NCBI GenBank assembly: GCA_050014415.1 | Contig: JBEKDJ010000434.1 | Coordinates: forward strand, 1 to 8,076 | Length of the DNA stretch: 8,076 bases | DNA from: JBEKDJ01 sp050014415 | GTDB taxonomy: Bacteria; Desulfobacterota; BSN033; UBA1163 | Direction: 5' to 3' | Part shown: positions 1 through 5,445 of the stretch, one piece after another | How positions within the stretch are numbered: position 1 is the first letter of the stretch | Layout of the letters: each line of letters starts with the position of its first letter | Notes under the pieces: generated by a model | Told to the model about the DNA's origin: nothing | The model's input: the letters and a program-made list of their open reading frames with translations, nothing else | Database searches by the model: none | Position numbers and translations under genes: made by a program

Positions 1-350
1 ACATTGATAATGATGTAACCTTTCGGACACCAATCAACAGGGTCATCTGCTTCAAAAGCAGCGTACTTGGAAAAATCCGTGTCACTTACGCCGCACTTCG
101 GGAAAAACATATACTTTACGCGGCCATGTTTGCCATAGGGGCTCCAACCGATAAGAACGGGATATTTTCCCTCTTTCTCCGGTCGGAAGATATCGACGTA
201 TATCTTCACGTCATCCCGCATCGTCACAGCGACATCGTACTCACAAATGATTCCTTTTGCCTTTTCTGTCCGTGGGTTTAATCCTAGGTATTCACCTTCC
301 GTGGGCGGAACACCCTTCCAGAAAATCATTTCGAACTTCTGTTTATTCAC
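1..350 (-). CDS. CocE/NonD-family hydrolase (X-Pro dipeptidyl-peptidase S15-like), N-terminal part, runs off the left edge
   Basis: The first 116 codons of a gene whose remainder lies beyond position 1. Translation begins MNKQKFEMIF and contains VTMRDDVKIYVDIFRPE (about residues 42-58) followed by PVLIGWSPYGKHG. This is the typical opening of CocE/NonD and S15 peptidase family alpha/beta hydrolases, where the usual text is MRDGV-L-DI-RP followed by P-L-----YGK. The family cleaves esters or amides of small acyl compounds; the catalytic Ser/Asp/His lie further on and are not in the window, so the substrate cannot be named. I chose the GTG at 350-348 because AGGAGGT sits just upstream at 355-361, and no in-frame ATG is equally well placed; the ATG at codon 8 lacks such a site. 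No signal peptide is seen, so it is probably cytoplasmic. It follows livF in the same direction after a 273-bp gap, so it may belong to the same catabolic cluster but could have its own promoter. Family call fairly sure, role unknown. Confidence 0.8.
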   Translation of the reverse strand, partial: MNKQKFEMIFWKGVPPTEGEYLGLNPRTEKAKGIICEYDVAVTMRDDVKIYVDIFRPEKEGKYPVLIGWSPYGKHGRVKYMFFPKCGVSDTDFSKYAAFEADDPVDWCPKGYIIIN

Positions 351-623
351 GACTACCTCCTTTCTCTGGACACAATGCCAACGTTTAAATCTGATAGCCC
401 CCAGTAATAACAATCCTCTCTCGATACTCTTGGAAAAGAACTATAGAGACAATAATTAGTACGACTAGAAAAGACAGAAATATATAGATTAAAAAACGGG
501 TTAACTCATTACTCTCTCAAATTCTGTAAGAACTCCATTGAGTATTATCAAAACTTTTTTCCACTCTGAATATTCCAATCAGGAGTATTTGCTATTTTTT
601 GACCCTGTTCGTTTGGATTTCTC
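351..623. other. Intergenic region between livF and the hydrolase gene
   Basis: This 273-bp AT-rich stretch holds no coding frame that I can support on either strand. Apart from the SD site at its left end I see one imperfect hairpin: ACTCTGA (563-569) against TCAGGAGT (579-586), with one bulged base. It lies about 40 nt past the livF stop. It is not followed by a clean T-run on the minus strand, so it is a poor terminator candidate. On the minus strand a TATAGT hexamer at about 440-445 could be a -10 box for the hydrolase gene, but no good -35 box stands 16-18 nt ahead of it. Whether the hydrolase is co-transcribed with liv genes is therefore open. Confidence 0.4.
355..361 (-). promoter_or_regulatory. 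Shine-Dalgarno site of the CocE-type hydrolase gene
   Basis: The minus strand reads AGGAGGT here, four bases ahead of the GTG at 350. The near-perfect match to the 16S rRNA tail is what decides the GTG start for this gene. Confidence 0.7.
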
Positions 624-1328
624 TTAGCCTCCTAAATAGGCTTTTTTCACTTGCTCATGATTGGCCAATTCCTTAGCATCACCTTCTAAAGTGATATTAC
701 CTACCTCAAGAATATACGCCTTGTTCGCTAACTCAAGCGCCATTCGCGCATTCTGCTCTACTAACATAACGCTGATATTGCTTTTATTAATACTGCTAAT
801 AATATTAGCCACCTCTTCTACCAATAAAGGGGATAATCCCATGCTCGGTTCATCCATTAAAAGTAGCTTAGGCCTTGCCATCAAAGCACGAGCAATAGCC
901 AGCATCTGTTGCTCACCCCCACTTAAGCGTCCAGCCAGCTGCCACTGCCTTTTTTTTAAGATGGGGAAATGTTCGTACATTGCCTCGAGGTCTTTTATTA
1001 TCTCATGCTTGTCTTTGCGTAAATAAGCACCCATTCTCAAGTTATCGAATACTGTCATGGGTGCAAAAACTATTCTTCCTTCCGGAATATGAGCAATTCC
1101 CAGCTTGACAATGTCGTGAACTGGTAATCCATTGATTTTCTTCCCCTTAAGCCATATCTCACCTGAAGTGGGCATCTTTAACCCGGATATCGTCCTCAGG
1201 GTCGTCGTCTTGCCAGCACCGTTGGCTCCAATTAGCGCAACGATTGCTCCCTCATCCATGCTAAGTGAAATACCCTTCAATGCTTCTGCCTTTCCATAAT
1301 GAACTCTAAGGGTTTTAATCTCAAGCAT
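624..1328 (-). CDS. livF: LivF-type ABC transporter ATP-binding protein (branched-chain amino acid / HAAT family)
   Basis: A 234-residue cytoplasmic ATPase, the usual length for LivF, one of two nucleotide-binding subunits that drive the importer. Visible motifs in order: Walker A GANGAGKT (34-41), signature LSGGEQ (135-140), Walker B LLLMDE (155-160), and the ending YLGG typical of LivF. The switch position after Walker B is Gln192 (VEQN) instead of His, which is normal for LivF proteins, so this is not decay. All catalytic motifs look intact. The ATG at 1328 is only 3 nt beyond the livG stop (TAG at 1334-1332), so the two are almost certainly translated from one message; a GAGAGG lies about 12 nt upstream within the livG end. 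It is the last gene of the liv set. The transported substrate cannot be read from this subunit. Confidence 0.95.
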   Translation of the reverse strand: MLEIKTLRVHYGKAEALKGISLSMDEGAIVALIGANGAGKTTTLRTISGLKMPTSGEIWLKGKKINGLPVHDIVKLGIAHIPEGRIVFAPMTVFDNLRMGAYLRKDKHEIIKDLEAMYEHFPILKKRQWQLAGRLSGGEQQMLAIARALMARPKLLLMDEPSMGLSPLLVEEVANIISSINKSNISVMLVEQNARMALELANKAYILEVGNITLEGDAKELANHEQVKKAYLGG

Positions 1329-1331
1329 TAA

Positions 1332-2102
1332 CTACTTTTTCCTCTCTCTTCCTAAATATGCCTCGATGACCTCTTTGTTCTCTCTTATTTCTTCAGGTAG
1401 ACCTTCGGCAATCTTTTGCCCATAGTTTAATACAACAATCCTGTCGCATAGATTCATTACTGCCTTCATATCATGCTCCACCAGCACAATCGTAATGTTT
1501 CTCTCCCGTATCTGTCTGATCAAATTAATCATGTTCTGAGTTTCTGTTGCGTTCATCCCCGTTACTGGTTCATCCAGAAGTAACAACTTAGGATTAGTAG
1601 CAAGAGCCAGACAGATGCCAAGAATCCTCTGATGTCCATGAGGTAGATTTGCGGCAAGTTCGTTAATTAGCGGTGTCAGACCCATAAACTCAAGTACTTC
1701 TATAGCCTTTTGTCTCAACAGCTCTTCCTCTTTGAGGGCAGTAGGAGTCCGTAATATTCTCTTCAATATATTTGCTTTATAGCTCAGGTGGTATCCGGTG
1801 AATACATTGTCAAGAACTGAAAGCTTCATAAATAAGCTTGTCGCTTGAAAAGTCCGACTTATTCCCAAGTCTGCTATTTCGTGGGCCTTCAACCAAGTAA
1901 TTTCCCGACCATTAAATAAGACTTTCCCACTCGTGGGAGGGAAGAAACCACTAATCAAATTAAACAGAGTAGTTTTGCCTGCCCCATTCGGACCGATCAG
2001 GCCCAGTATTTCTGTATCTATAACGTTAAGGTCTAATTCACTGATAGCCGCTAAACCACCAAAATATTTATTCAGCTTCTTAACTTCAAGGATTATATTC
2101 AT
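1332..2102 (-). CDS. livG: LivG-type ABC transporter ATP-binding protein (branched-chain amino acid / HAAT family)
   Basis: A 256-residue ATPase that pairs with LivF on the inner face of the permease. Walker A GPNGAGKT is at 37-44, the Q-loop glutamine at 86 (RTFQ), Walker B LLLLDE at 173-178, the switch histidine at 210 (VEHDM), and the LivG-typical TGMNATET at 181-188. The signature is unusual: residues 153-159 read LPHGHQR, where LivG proteins normally have L(S/P)YGQQR, and the following helix reads ILGICLALA in place of the usual R-LEIARALA pattern. Gly156, Gln158 and Arg159 are kept. The ATG at 2102 follows the livM stop by 3 nt, with only a weak SD (GGGA) upstream, so translation is probably coupled to livM. 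Coupling matters because livM is interrupted by an IS, which may also reduce LivG and LivF. Confidence 0.95.
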   Translation of the reverse strand: MNIILEVKKLNKYFGGLAAISELDLNVIDTEILGLIGPNGAGKTTLFNLISGFFPPTSGKVLFNGREITWLKAHEIADLGISRTFQATSLFMKLSVLDNVFTGYHLSYKANILKRILRTPTALKEEELLRQKAIEVLEFMGLTPLINELAANLPHGHQRILGICLALATNPKLLLLDEPVTGMNATETQNMINLIRQIRERNITIVLVEHDMKAVMNLCDRIVVLNYGQKIAEGLPEEIRENKEVIEAYLGRERKK

Positions 2103-2105
2103 TTT

Positions 2106-3188
2106 CTATTCCCACGAATCTGACTTCTTAACAGGCAAGAAAGTTCTAATCCACCTGGCTACACTGGCTACACTTTCGGCAGGAGATTGAAGTCGTCCCC
2201 TCCTTAATAAGCCTAAAAGGCCATCTGGTAAGAAGATGACCAGCAAAACGACAATGATACCAGTAAATATCGGCTCAACCTCCCTAGTAATACGCAGAAA
2301 TTCTGGAATAAGTGTCATGACGAGGGAACCAATAAACGGACCTAAAATAGCAAATTCTACCCCACCTAAAATTGCATATACTTGAACATAAAGAGTCTTA
2401 AAAGGACCGAATGTAGAAGGTACAATTGACCCATAATAGTGAGCAAAAAAACTCCCCATTAATCCAGTAGCAGCGGCAGTAATTACAAATGCGAACAGTC
2501 GGTATCTGAAGATGTTCACCCCAAGCGATTCTGCTAAGCGGGGATTTAAGCCAATTGCTCTCCAGGCTCGACCTGTCCAGGTGGCATAAAAGGCTGAGAA
2601 TGCAAGAATCACAATAAAAATTAAAAATAGCATCAGATAATAAAAGGATGTTTTGGAAGTAAATTTTATAGGAGCCAGAAAGGGAAATGGAATAGGTTCT
2701 GGACGGGGAATATTATAAATCCCTACATATCCCCCAAACACATCAAAAGTACCAAATATCAATACGATTATGAAAGCGAAGACTAGGGTTAGTATTACAA
2801 AACCTATTCCTCCCTTCCTGACTAAAACATAGCCAGAAAAGAAAGCAACTATTCCTGTTATTATTGCAGAGGTGGGTAAAGCCAGCCAAAACGATACCCC
2901 CAATCTCACTGTAAGCAAAGCAGAGGCATAAGCCCCTATCCCCCAGAACCCAGCAATTGCTATAGTAATTAACCCTGTTCTAAGAAGGAATATGAAGGTC
3001 ATTGCCAGTACGGTGTTAATACCCACCATAATCAGTAGGTGGATGTAATAAGGATTATGGATTATTATGGGCACTAAGATTAGAATTACTACCAGGAAGA
3101 TCAGACCGATTAATTTACTAAAGTTTTGCACTTTTCTAGGCCCACAATTTTTCGAGGTAAATATCGAGAAAGTTTTGGTTAAATTCAA
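2106..3188 (-). CDS. livM: LivM-type ABC permease, body of an IS-interrupted gene with an IS-derived N-terminus
   Basis: The second permease subunit of the importer, a multi-spanning inner-membrane protein. The coupling-loop region GRAWRAIGLNPRLAESLG (206-223) and GLMGSFFAHYYG (242-253) identify LivM, as does the closing LPDGLLGLL. The open frame from 3188 has 360 codons and starts at a TTG, because an in-frame TGA lies just upstream. However, only codons from 3117 leftward are native: the first 24 residues are encoded by the end of the insertion sequence (3118-4353). The true start is the ATG at 4371-4369, on the other side of the element. Joining both parts restores MSSNKLIGLI and a 340-residue protein. 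The remaining open frame has all the transmembrane segments but no own RBS. It could be expressed from TTG 3188 or from GTG 3131 (giving MQNFSKLIGL), or not at all. Treat as a possibly inactive gene. Confidence 0.85.
   Translation of the reverse strand: MNLTKTFSIFTSKNCGPRKVQNFSKLIGLIFLVVILILVPIIIHNPYYIHLLIMVGINTVLAMTFIFLLRTGLITIAIAGFWGIGAYASALLTVRLGVSFWLALPTSAIITGIVAFFSGYVLVRKGGIGFVILTLVFAFIIVLIFGTFDVFGGYVGIYNIPRPEPIPFPFLAPIKFTSKTSFYYLMLFLIFIVILAFSAFYATWTGRAWRAIGLNPRLAESLGVNIFRYRLFAFVITAAATGLMGSFFAHYYGSIVPSTFGPFKTLYVQVYAILGGVEFAILGPFIGSLVMTLIPEFLRITREVEPIFTGIIVVLLVIFLPDGLLGLLRRGRLQSPAESVASVARWIRTFLPVKKSDSWE
3111..3117 (+). repeat. Target site duplication, left copy
   Basis: TAATTTA directly outside the left IS end, identical to 4354-4360. 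In the livM frame this is part of the codons for asparagine, lysine and leucine. Confidence 0.85.
3118..3135 (+). repeat. Left terminal inverted repeat of the IS
   Basis: Reads CTAAAGTTTTGCACTTTT. It matches the inverted right end in 17 of 18 bases; the mismatch is at the eighth base (T against C). The match stops exactly at 3135 inside the element. Confidence 0.88.
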
Positions 3189-3315
3189 CTTTCATGCTAT
3201 TCAGTGCAACCGTAATATGGTTTAGCAAAATGTGCCTTCGTACTTGGAAGGCTAAAAGGCGGATGGATACATCCGAAGAAACCGTTTTGTCTCTTAACCA
3301 TTGGAGGATCTTCAG
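3136..3315 (-). pseudogene. Displaced C-terminal frame of the transposase (+1 frame)
   Basis: Sixty codons including the TAG at 3138-3136, reading LKILQWLRDKTVSSDVS and later LAFQVRRHILLNHITVAL. It joins smoothly after HRHVALA of the main frame and ends right at the inner edge of the left inverted repeat, where an IS transposase would be expected to end. The +1 frame is closed by TAG at 3321-3319, so the shift must lie just after that point. Its last codons overlap the first codons of the livM open frame. Confidence 0.7.
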
Positions 3316-4294
3316 AAGCTAATGCCACATGACGATGAATGGCTTGAGGGTTCCGAACTTGATAATGTCCAAAGCCTAATCGTTGTTTCAGGTCTTTGAT
3401 CATCTGCTCAATCTTCCAGCGTTTGGCGTAGTATTTAACGATATCCAAGGCAGAGAGATGGAGATTCGTGGAAACAAGATAAGAGTCCTTCTTTCGTTTT
3501 TCTTTTACGACCACTACTGCTACTTCGCCCAGACCCTGGATGATGCCAACAAAGCGGGCAATCTTTAGGGTTTTGTTTTTACCATAGACGAAGAGAAAGA
3601 CCTCTCGATAGGCCGCATGGATGGTAGAGAGAGTGGTGACTTTGGTCTTCTTTCCTTCCAGGAAGAGAACGGACGTGGATTTGAGTTGAGAGATCATATG
3701 GTAACCATACTTTCGACACAGCTGAGCCAATTGTTTCGTCCAATACCAGCTATCCGCCAGAAGGTAGAGTTTGCAAGGGATAGGGAGTCGAAGAGCTTGG
3801 AGCATCTTTTTGGCCATGGTGATCTTTGTCTGGAACGAACCGCATCCTTTTGTCCCTTTAGGATGATAGAGTTTGGCCCAGAGGGGCAAAAGAAAGTCCT
3901 TATAGAGCAAGGCAGAGAGGACCCATTGGTGGCCGAAGACGTAGGCCTTCTGGGCATGATCTCGATGCCAGGCACATCCGGGAATCTTTTTGCCACTCTT
4001 CCGAACAATCGTGTCATCCACGATAAGAAAGAGCACGGAATGGGGTTTGATCCGCAAGGTGTGGAAGAATTGTTCCAAAGCGGTCTCGGCCACCTCCTCC
4101 ATGGCCCAGACGTTTTGTCCAAGGAATCGGGTGAAACTGGACAACCAAAGATAAACGAAGAAAAGAGTTTGAAGGAAGGTCTTGAAAAAGCCTCCGAGAA
4201 GCAGAATAATAGTTTTTGGATATCTTGTTTTGCATTTTGGATGTTCATCATAGGCTGTTTTCCTTTCCGGGCTAAAGTAAGTTCGCGCTTTCAT
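3197..4294 (-). CDS. IS4-type DDE transposase, frame-shifted near its C-terminus
   Basis: The frame encodes 365 residues from the ATG at 4294. Catalytic features of an RNase-H-like DDE transposase are visible: the first Asp in FLIVDDTIVRKSGKKIPG (about 89-106, Asp93/94), the second Asp in LLADSWYW (Asp181), and the Glu within YAKRWKIEQMIKDLKQ (289-304, Glu296) with the Y-(x)-R-W-x-I-E context of IS4-type enzymes. Up to Ala326 the protein looks normal. Residues 327-365 (SEDPPMVKRQ onward) do not look like a transposase end. In the +1 frame from 3315 the text continues as LKILQWLRDK...AFQVRRHILLNHITVAL and stops at 3138-3136, just inside the IS end. Skipping one T at 3316 gives a 385-residue protein. 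So this is a one-base insertion, a rare +1 recoding site, or a sequence error. The SD before the ATG is weak. Activity of the present copy is doubtful. Confidence 0.85.
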   Translation of the reverse strand: MKARTYFSPERKTAYDEHPKCKTRYPKTIILLLGGFFKTFLQTLFFVYLWLSSFTRFLGQNVWAMEEVAETALEQFFHTLRIKPHSVLFLIVDDTIVRKSGKKIPGCAWHRDHAQKAYVFGHQWVLSALLYKDFLLPLWAKLYHPKGTKGCGSFQTKITMAKKMLQALRLPIPCKLYLLADSWYWTKQLAQLCRKYGYHMISQLKSTSVLFLEGKKTKVTTLSTIHAAYREVFLFVYGKNKTLKIARFVGIIQGLGEVAVVVVKEKRKKDSYLVSTNLHLSALDIVKYYAKRWKIEQMIKDLKQRLGFGHYQVRNPQAIHRHVALASEDPPMVKRQNGFFGCIHPPFSLPSTKAHFAKPYYGCTE

Positions 4295-4335
4295 TAGCCT
4301 ATTTTAGGACAACAGCCTTTTTTATGCACTCATTA

Positions 4336-4353
4336 AAAAGTGCAAGACTTTAG
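4336..4353 (-). repeat. Right terminal inverted repeat of the IS
   Basis: On the minus strand it reads CTAAAGTCTTGCACTTTT, the partner of 3118-3135. Part of it also forms a small hairpin with neighbouring IS sequence: TGCACT (4325-4330) against AGTGCA (4339-4344). Confidence 0.88.
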
Positions 4354-4360
4354 TAATTTA
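4354..4360 (+). repeat. Target site duplication, right copy
   Basis: TAATTTA directly outside the right IS end, identical to 3111-3117. The perfect copy suggests that the insertion is young or still undiverged. Confidence 0.85.
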
Positions 4361-4371
4361 TTAGAACTCAT
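4354..4371 (-). pseudogene. livM: 5' fragment of livM (native start codon and first six codons), cut off by the IS
   Basis: The minus strand reads ATGAGTTCTAATAAATTA here, encoding MSSNKL, and starts 10 nt after the livH stop. A GGA stands about 6 nt ahead as a modest SD. The last seven bases (TAAATTA) are one copy of the target duplication. Ignoring the IS and the second copy at 3117-3111, the frame continues directly into ATC GGT CTG ATC (IGLI) of the livM body. In the present arrangement the frame runs into the IS and stops after 12 residues. Confidence 0.85.
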
Positions 4372-4381
4372 GCTTATCCGG

Positions 4382-5263
4382 TTAAAGCGGGATTTCTTCT
4401 GGAGGTTGTCCAAGCAAGCCTCCTGGCCTAAAAAATGTGATAAATCCTATAATGGCGAAGAACAATATCTGGGCCACACCAGTGCCAATAAAATATTGAC
4501 CAAAGCTCAAGGTAACCCCTAATATTAGTCCAGCAATAATAGCTCCAGGCATGCTGCCAATTCCCCCAAGCATCACTACCAAAAGAATAAGGAGAACTAT
4601 CATTCCCATCCCAGGAGAAATGGCAAACACCGGGGCCATAATTCCGCCCGCAAAGGCAGCAAGAGCACAACCAACTGCCATAGCTCCTAAATATATCTTA
4701 TTTGGATTTACTCCCTGTAAAGCAGCTACATCTGGATTAAATGAGACAGCCCGCATACCTCGGCCAATGTTCGTTTTCTGAAGGAAAAAGTGTAATCCTA
4801 GCAGCACTACTATAGCGAGTATAATTAATACTACTTTCTCAAAGGATATGCCAACTCCACCCAGTTTGAACATCCCTGTGAATATGGACGAAACACCTCT
4901 CGATGACGTTCCAAAAACCAACAGGGCCGCCTGACCAATGAGCATCGTCAGACCCAAGGCGGCTACGATGCCGTTTAAAAGCTGTCGACCCATAAATTGA
5001 ATCCGACGGAAAATAAGTCGATAAATGATTCCTCCCAATATACCAGGCACTATTGTTGCCACACACAAAGAAATAAAGAAATTAACCTTAAGGAGGACCA
5101 TGAGCCCCCAGAGAATATAAGCCCCGAGCATATAAAATTGACCATAGGCAATAAATAATACCCCGGAAACGGAAATAATTAAATTGAAACCGGAAGCCAG
5201 CAGTACATAAACCATTCCCATTCCTAACCCGTCTATAATTAACTGTACAAATATGGATACCAT
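4382..5263 (-). CDS. livH: LivH-type ABC permease (branched-chain amino acid / HAAT family)
   Basis: A 293-residue inner-membrane permease subunit, the normal length for LivH. Almost the whole chain is hydrophobic segments. The coupling region GRGMRAVSFNPDVAALQGVN (167-186) and the closing FRPGGLLG (278-285) are hallmark LivH features, as is GFNLIISVSGVLFIAYGQFY (25-44) near the start, a LivH-like segment. It pairs with LivM to form the channel. The ATG at 5263 has a weak SD (GAAAGAG, about 5 nt away) that lies next to the arm of a strong 18-bp hairpin (5276-5332), so access to the start could depend on that structure. The gene is intact and its stop lies 10 nt before the native livM start on the far side of the IS. 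It shows no sign of decay, in keeping with a recent insertion downstream. Confidence 0.95.
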   Translation of the reverse strand: MVSIFVQLIIDGLGMGMVYVLLASGFNLIISVSGVLFIAYGQFYMLGAYILWGLMVLLKVNFFISLCVATIVPGILGGIIYRLIFRRIQFMGRQLLNGIVAALGLTMLIGQAALLVFGTSSRGVSSIFTGMFKLGGVGISFEKVVLIILAIVVLLGLHFFLQKTNIGRGMRAVSFNPDVAALQGVNPNKIYLGAMAVGCALAAFAGGIMAPVFAISPGMGMIVLLILLVVMLGGIGSMPGAIIAGLILGVTLSFGQYFIGTGVAQILFFAIIGFITFFRPGGLLGQPPEEIPL

Positions 5264-5275
5264 TACACTCTTTCA

Positions 5276-5332
5276 TGACTTGCTCAAGGAACTGGCTAAC
5301 ACTTTAAAGCTCTAAGTTCCTTGAGCAAGTCA
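5276..5332 (-). promoter_or_regulatory. Large perfect hairpin just upstream of livH
   Basis: TGACTTGCTCAAGGAACT (5276-5293) is perfectly complementary to AGTTCCTTGAGCAAGTCA (5315-5332), with a 21-nt loop that itself holds the palindrome CTTTAAAG (5302-5309). The stem ends 12 nt from the livH start codon. There is no T-run on its livH side, so it does not look like a simple terminator. Plausible roles are mRNA processing, protection of the upstream binding-protein message, or control of livH translation. The role is inference; the repeat is plain in the sequence. Confidence 0.75.
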
Positions 5333-5380
5333 GCATCCCAAACACTCATGCCCACAAGGGCCATTTGTAGCATGAAAATA

Positions 5381-5432
5381 AGCACCCCCACCCCTTCCCT
5401 CCCCTCTCAAGAGAGGGAGGGTGAGGGGTGCT
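5381..5432 (-). terminator. C-rich/G-rich hairpin after the binding-protein gene, possible partial terminator
   Basis: The arms 5389-5408 and 5411-5430 pair with two mismatches and two G-U pairs, and an outer AGCACCCC (5381-5388) can alternatively pair with GGGGTGCT (5425-5432). On the minus strand the stem begins about 14 nt after the binding-protein stop and is followed by TTATTTTC, a short T-rich tail. It could terminate part of the transcripts, giving more binding protein than permease. The almost pure pyrimidine arm followed by a purine arm also resembles repeated intergenic elements seen in many bacterial genomes, so a repeat origin is possible. Confidence 0.55.
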
Positions 5433-5445
5433 CGACCGCTAATCC

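Larger units (their letters stand above)
3118..4353 (-). mobile_element. IS4-type insertion sequence, 1236 bp, inserted in livM
   Basis: The ends were set from matching inverted repeats (CTAAAGTYTTGCACTTTT inward from each end, 17/18 identical) and from the perfect 7-bp direct repeat TAATTTA on both outer sides. The element holds one transposase gene reading right to left, the same way as the liv genes. Length, a single DDE transposase and a 7-bp duplication fit the IS4 family; I do not assign a subgroup or name. In front of the transposase, TTGCAC within the right repeat and TAAAAA 15 nt later could form a weak inward promoter, which is speculative. The reconstruction of an intact livM frame after removal confirms the boundaries to the base. 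Confidence 0.9.

Noticed and set aside
247..459. A 70-codon open frame on the + strand at the left end
   Set aside because: It runs antisense across the N-terminal part of the hydrolase gene and its SD, and its product has no recognisable feature.
563..586. Hairpin after livF as a Rho-independent terminator
   Set aside because: The stem is only 7 bp with a bulge, is AT-rich, and is not followed by a T-run on the minus strand.
3190..3200. ATG at 3195 as the start of livM
   Set aside because: It is in the frame of the transposase C-terminus and stops at 3136; it cannot enter the livM frame.
3316..3320. Programmed frameshifting of the transposase
   Set aside because: The shift needed is +1, no slippery A-run or stop-codon slip site is present, and a single extra T is the simpler explanation.
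3694..4251. A second minus-strand frame of 185 codons inside the transposase
   Set aside because: No domain text, and it overlaps the frame with catalytic residues; it does not repair any frameshift.
3617..4297. A 226-codon open frame on the + strand, antisense to the transposase
   Set aside because: It covers the transposase exactly in reverse, has no recognisable domain or SD, and the minus-strand frame has clear DDE motifs. It is a reading shadow.
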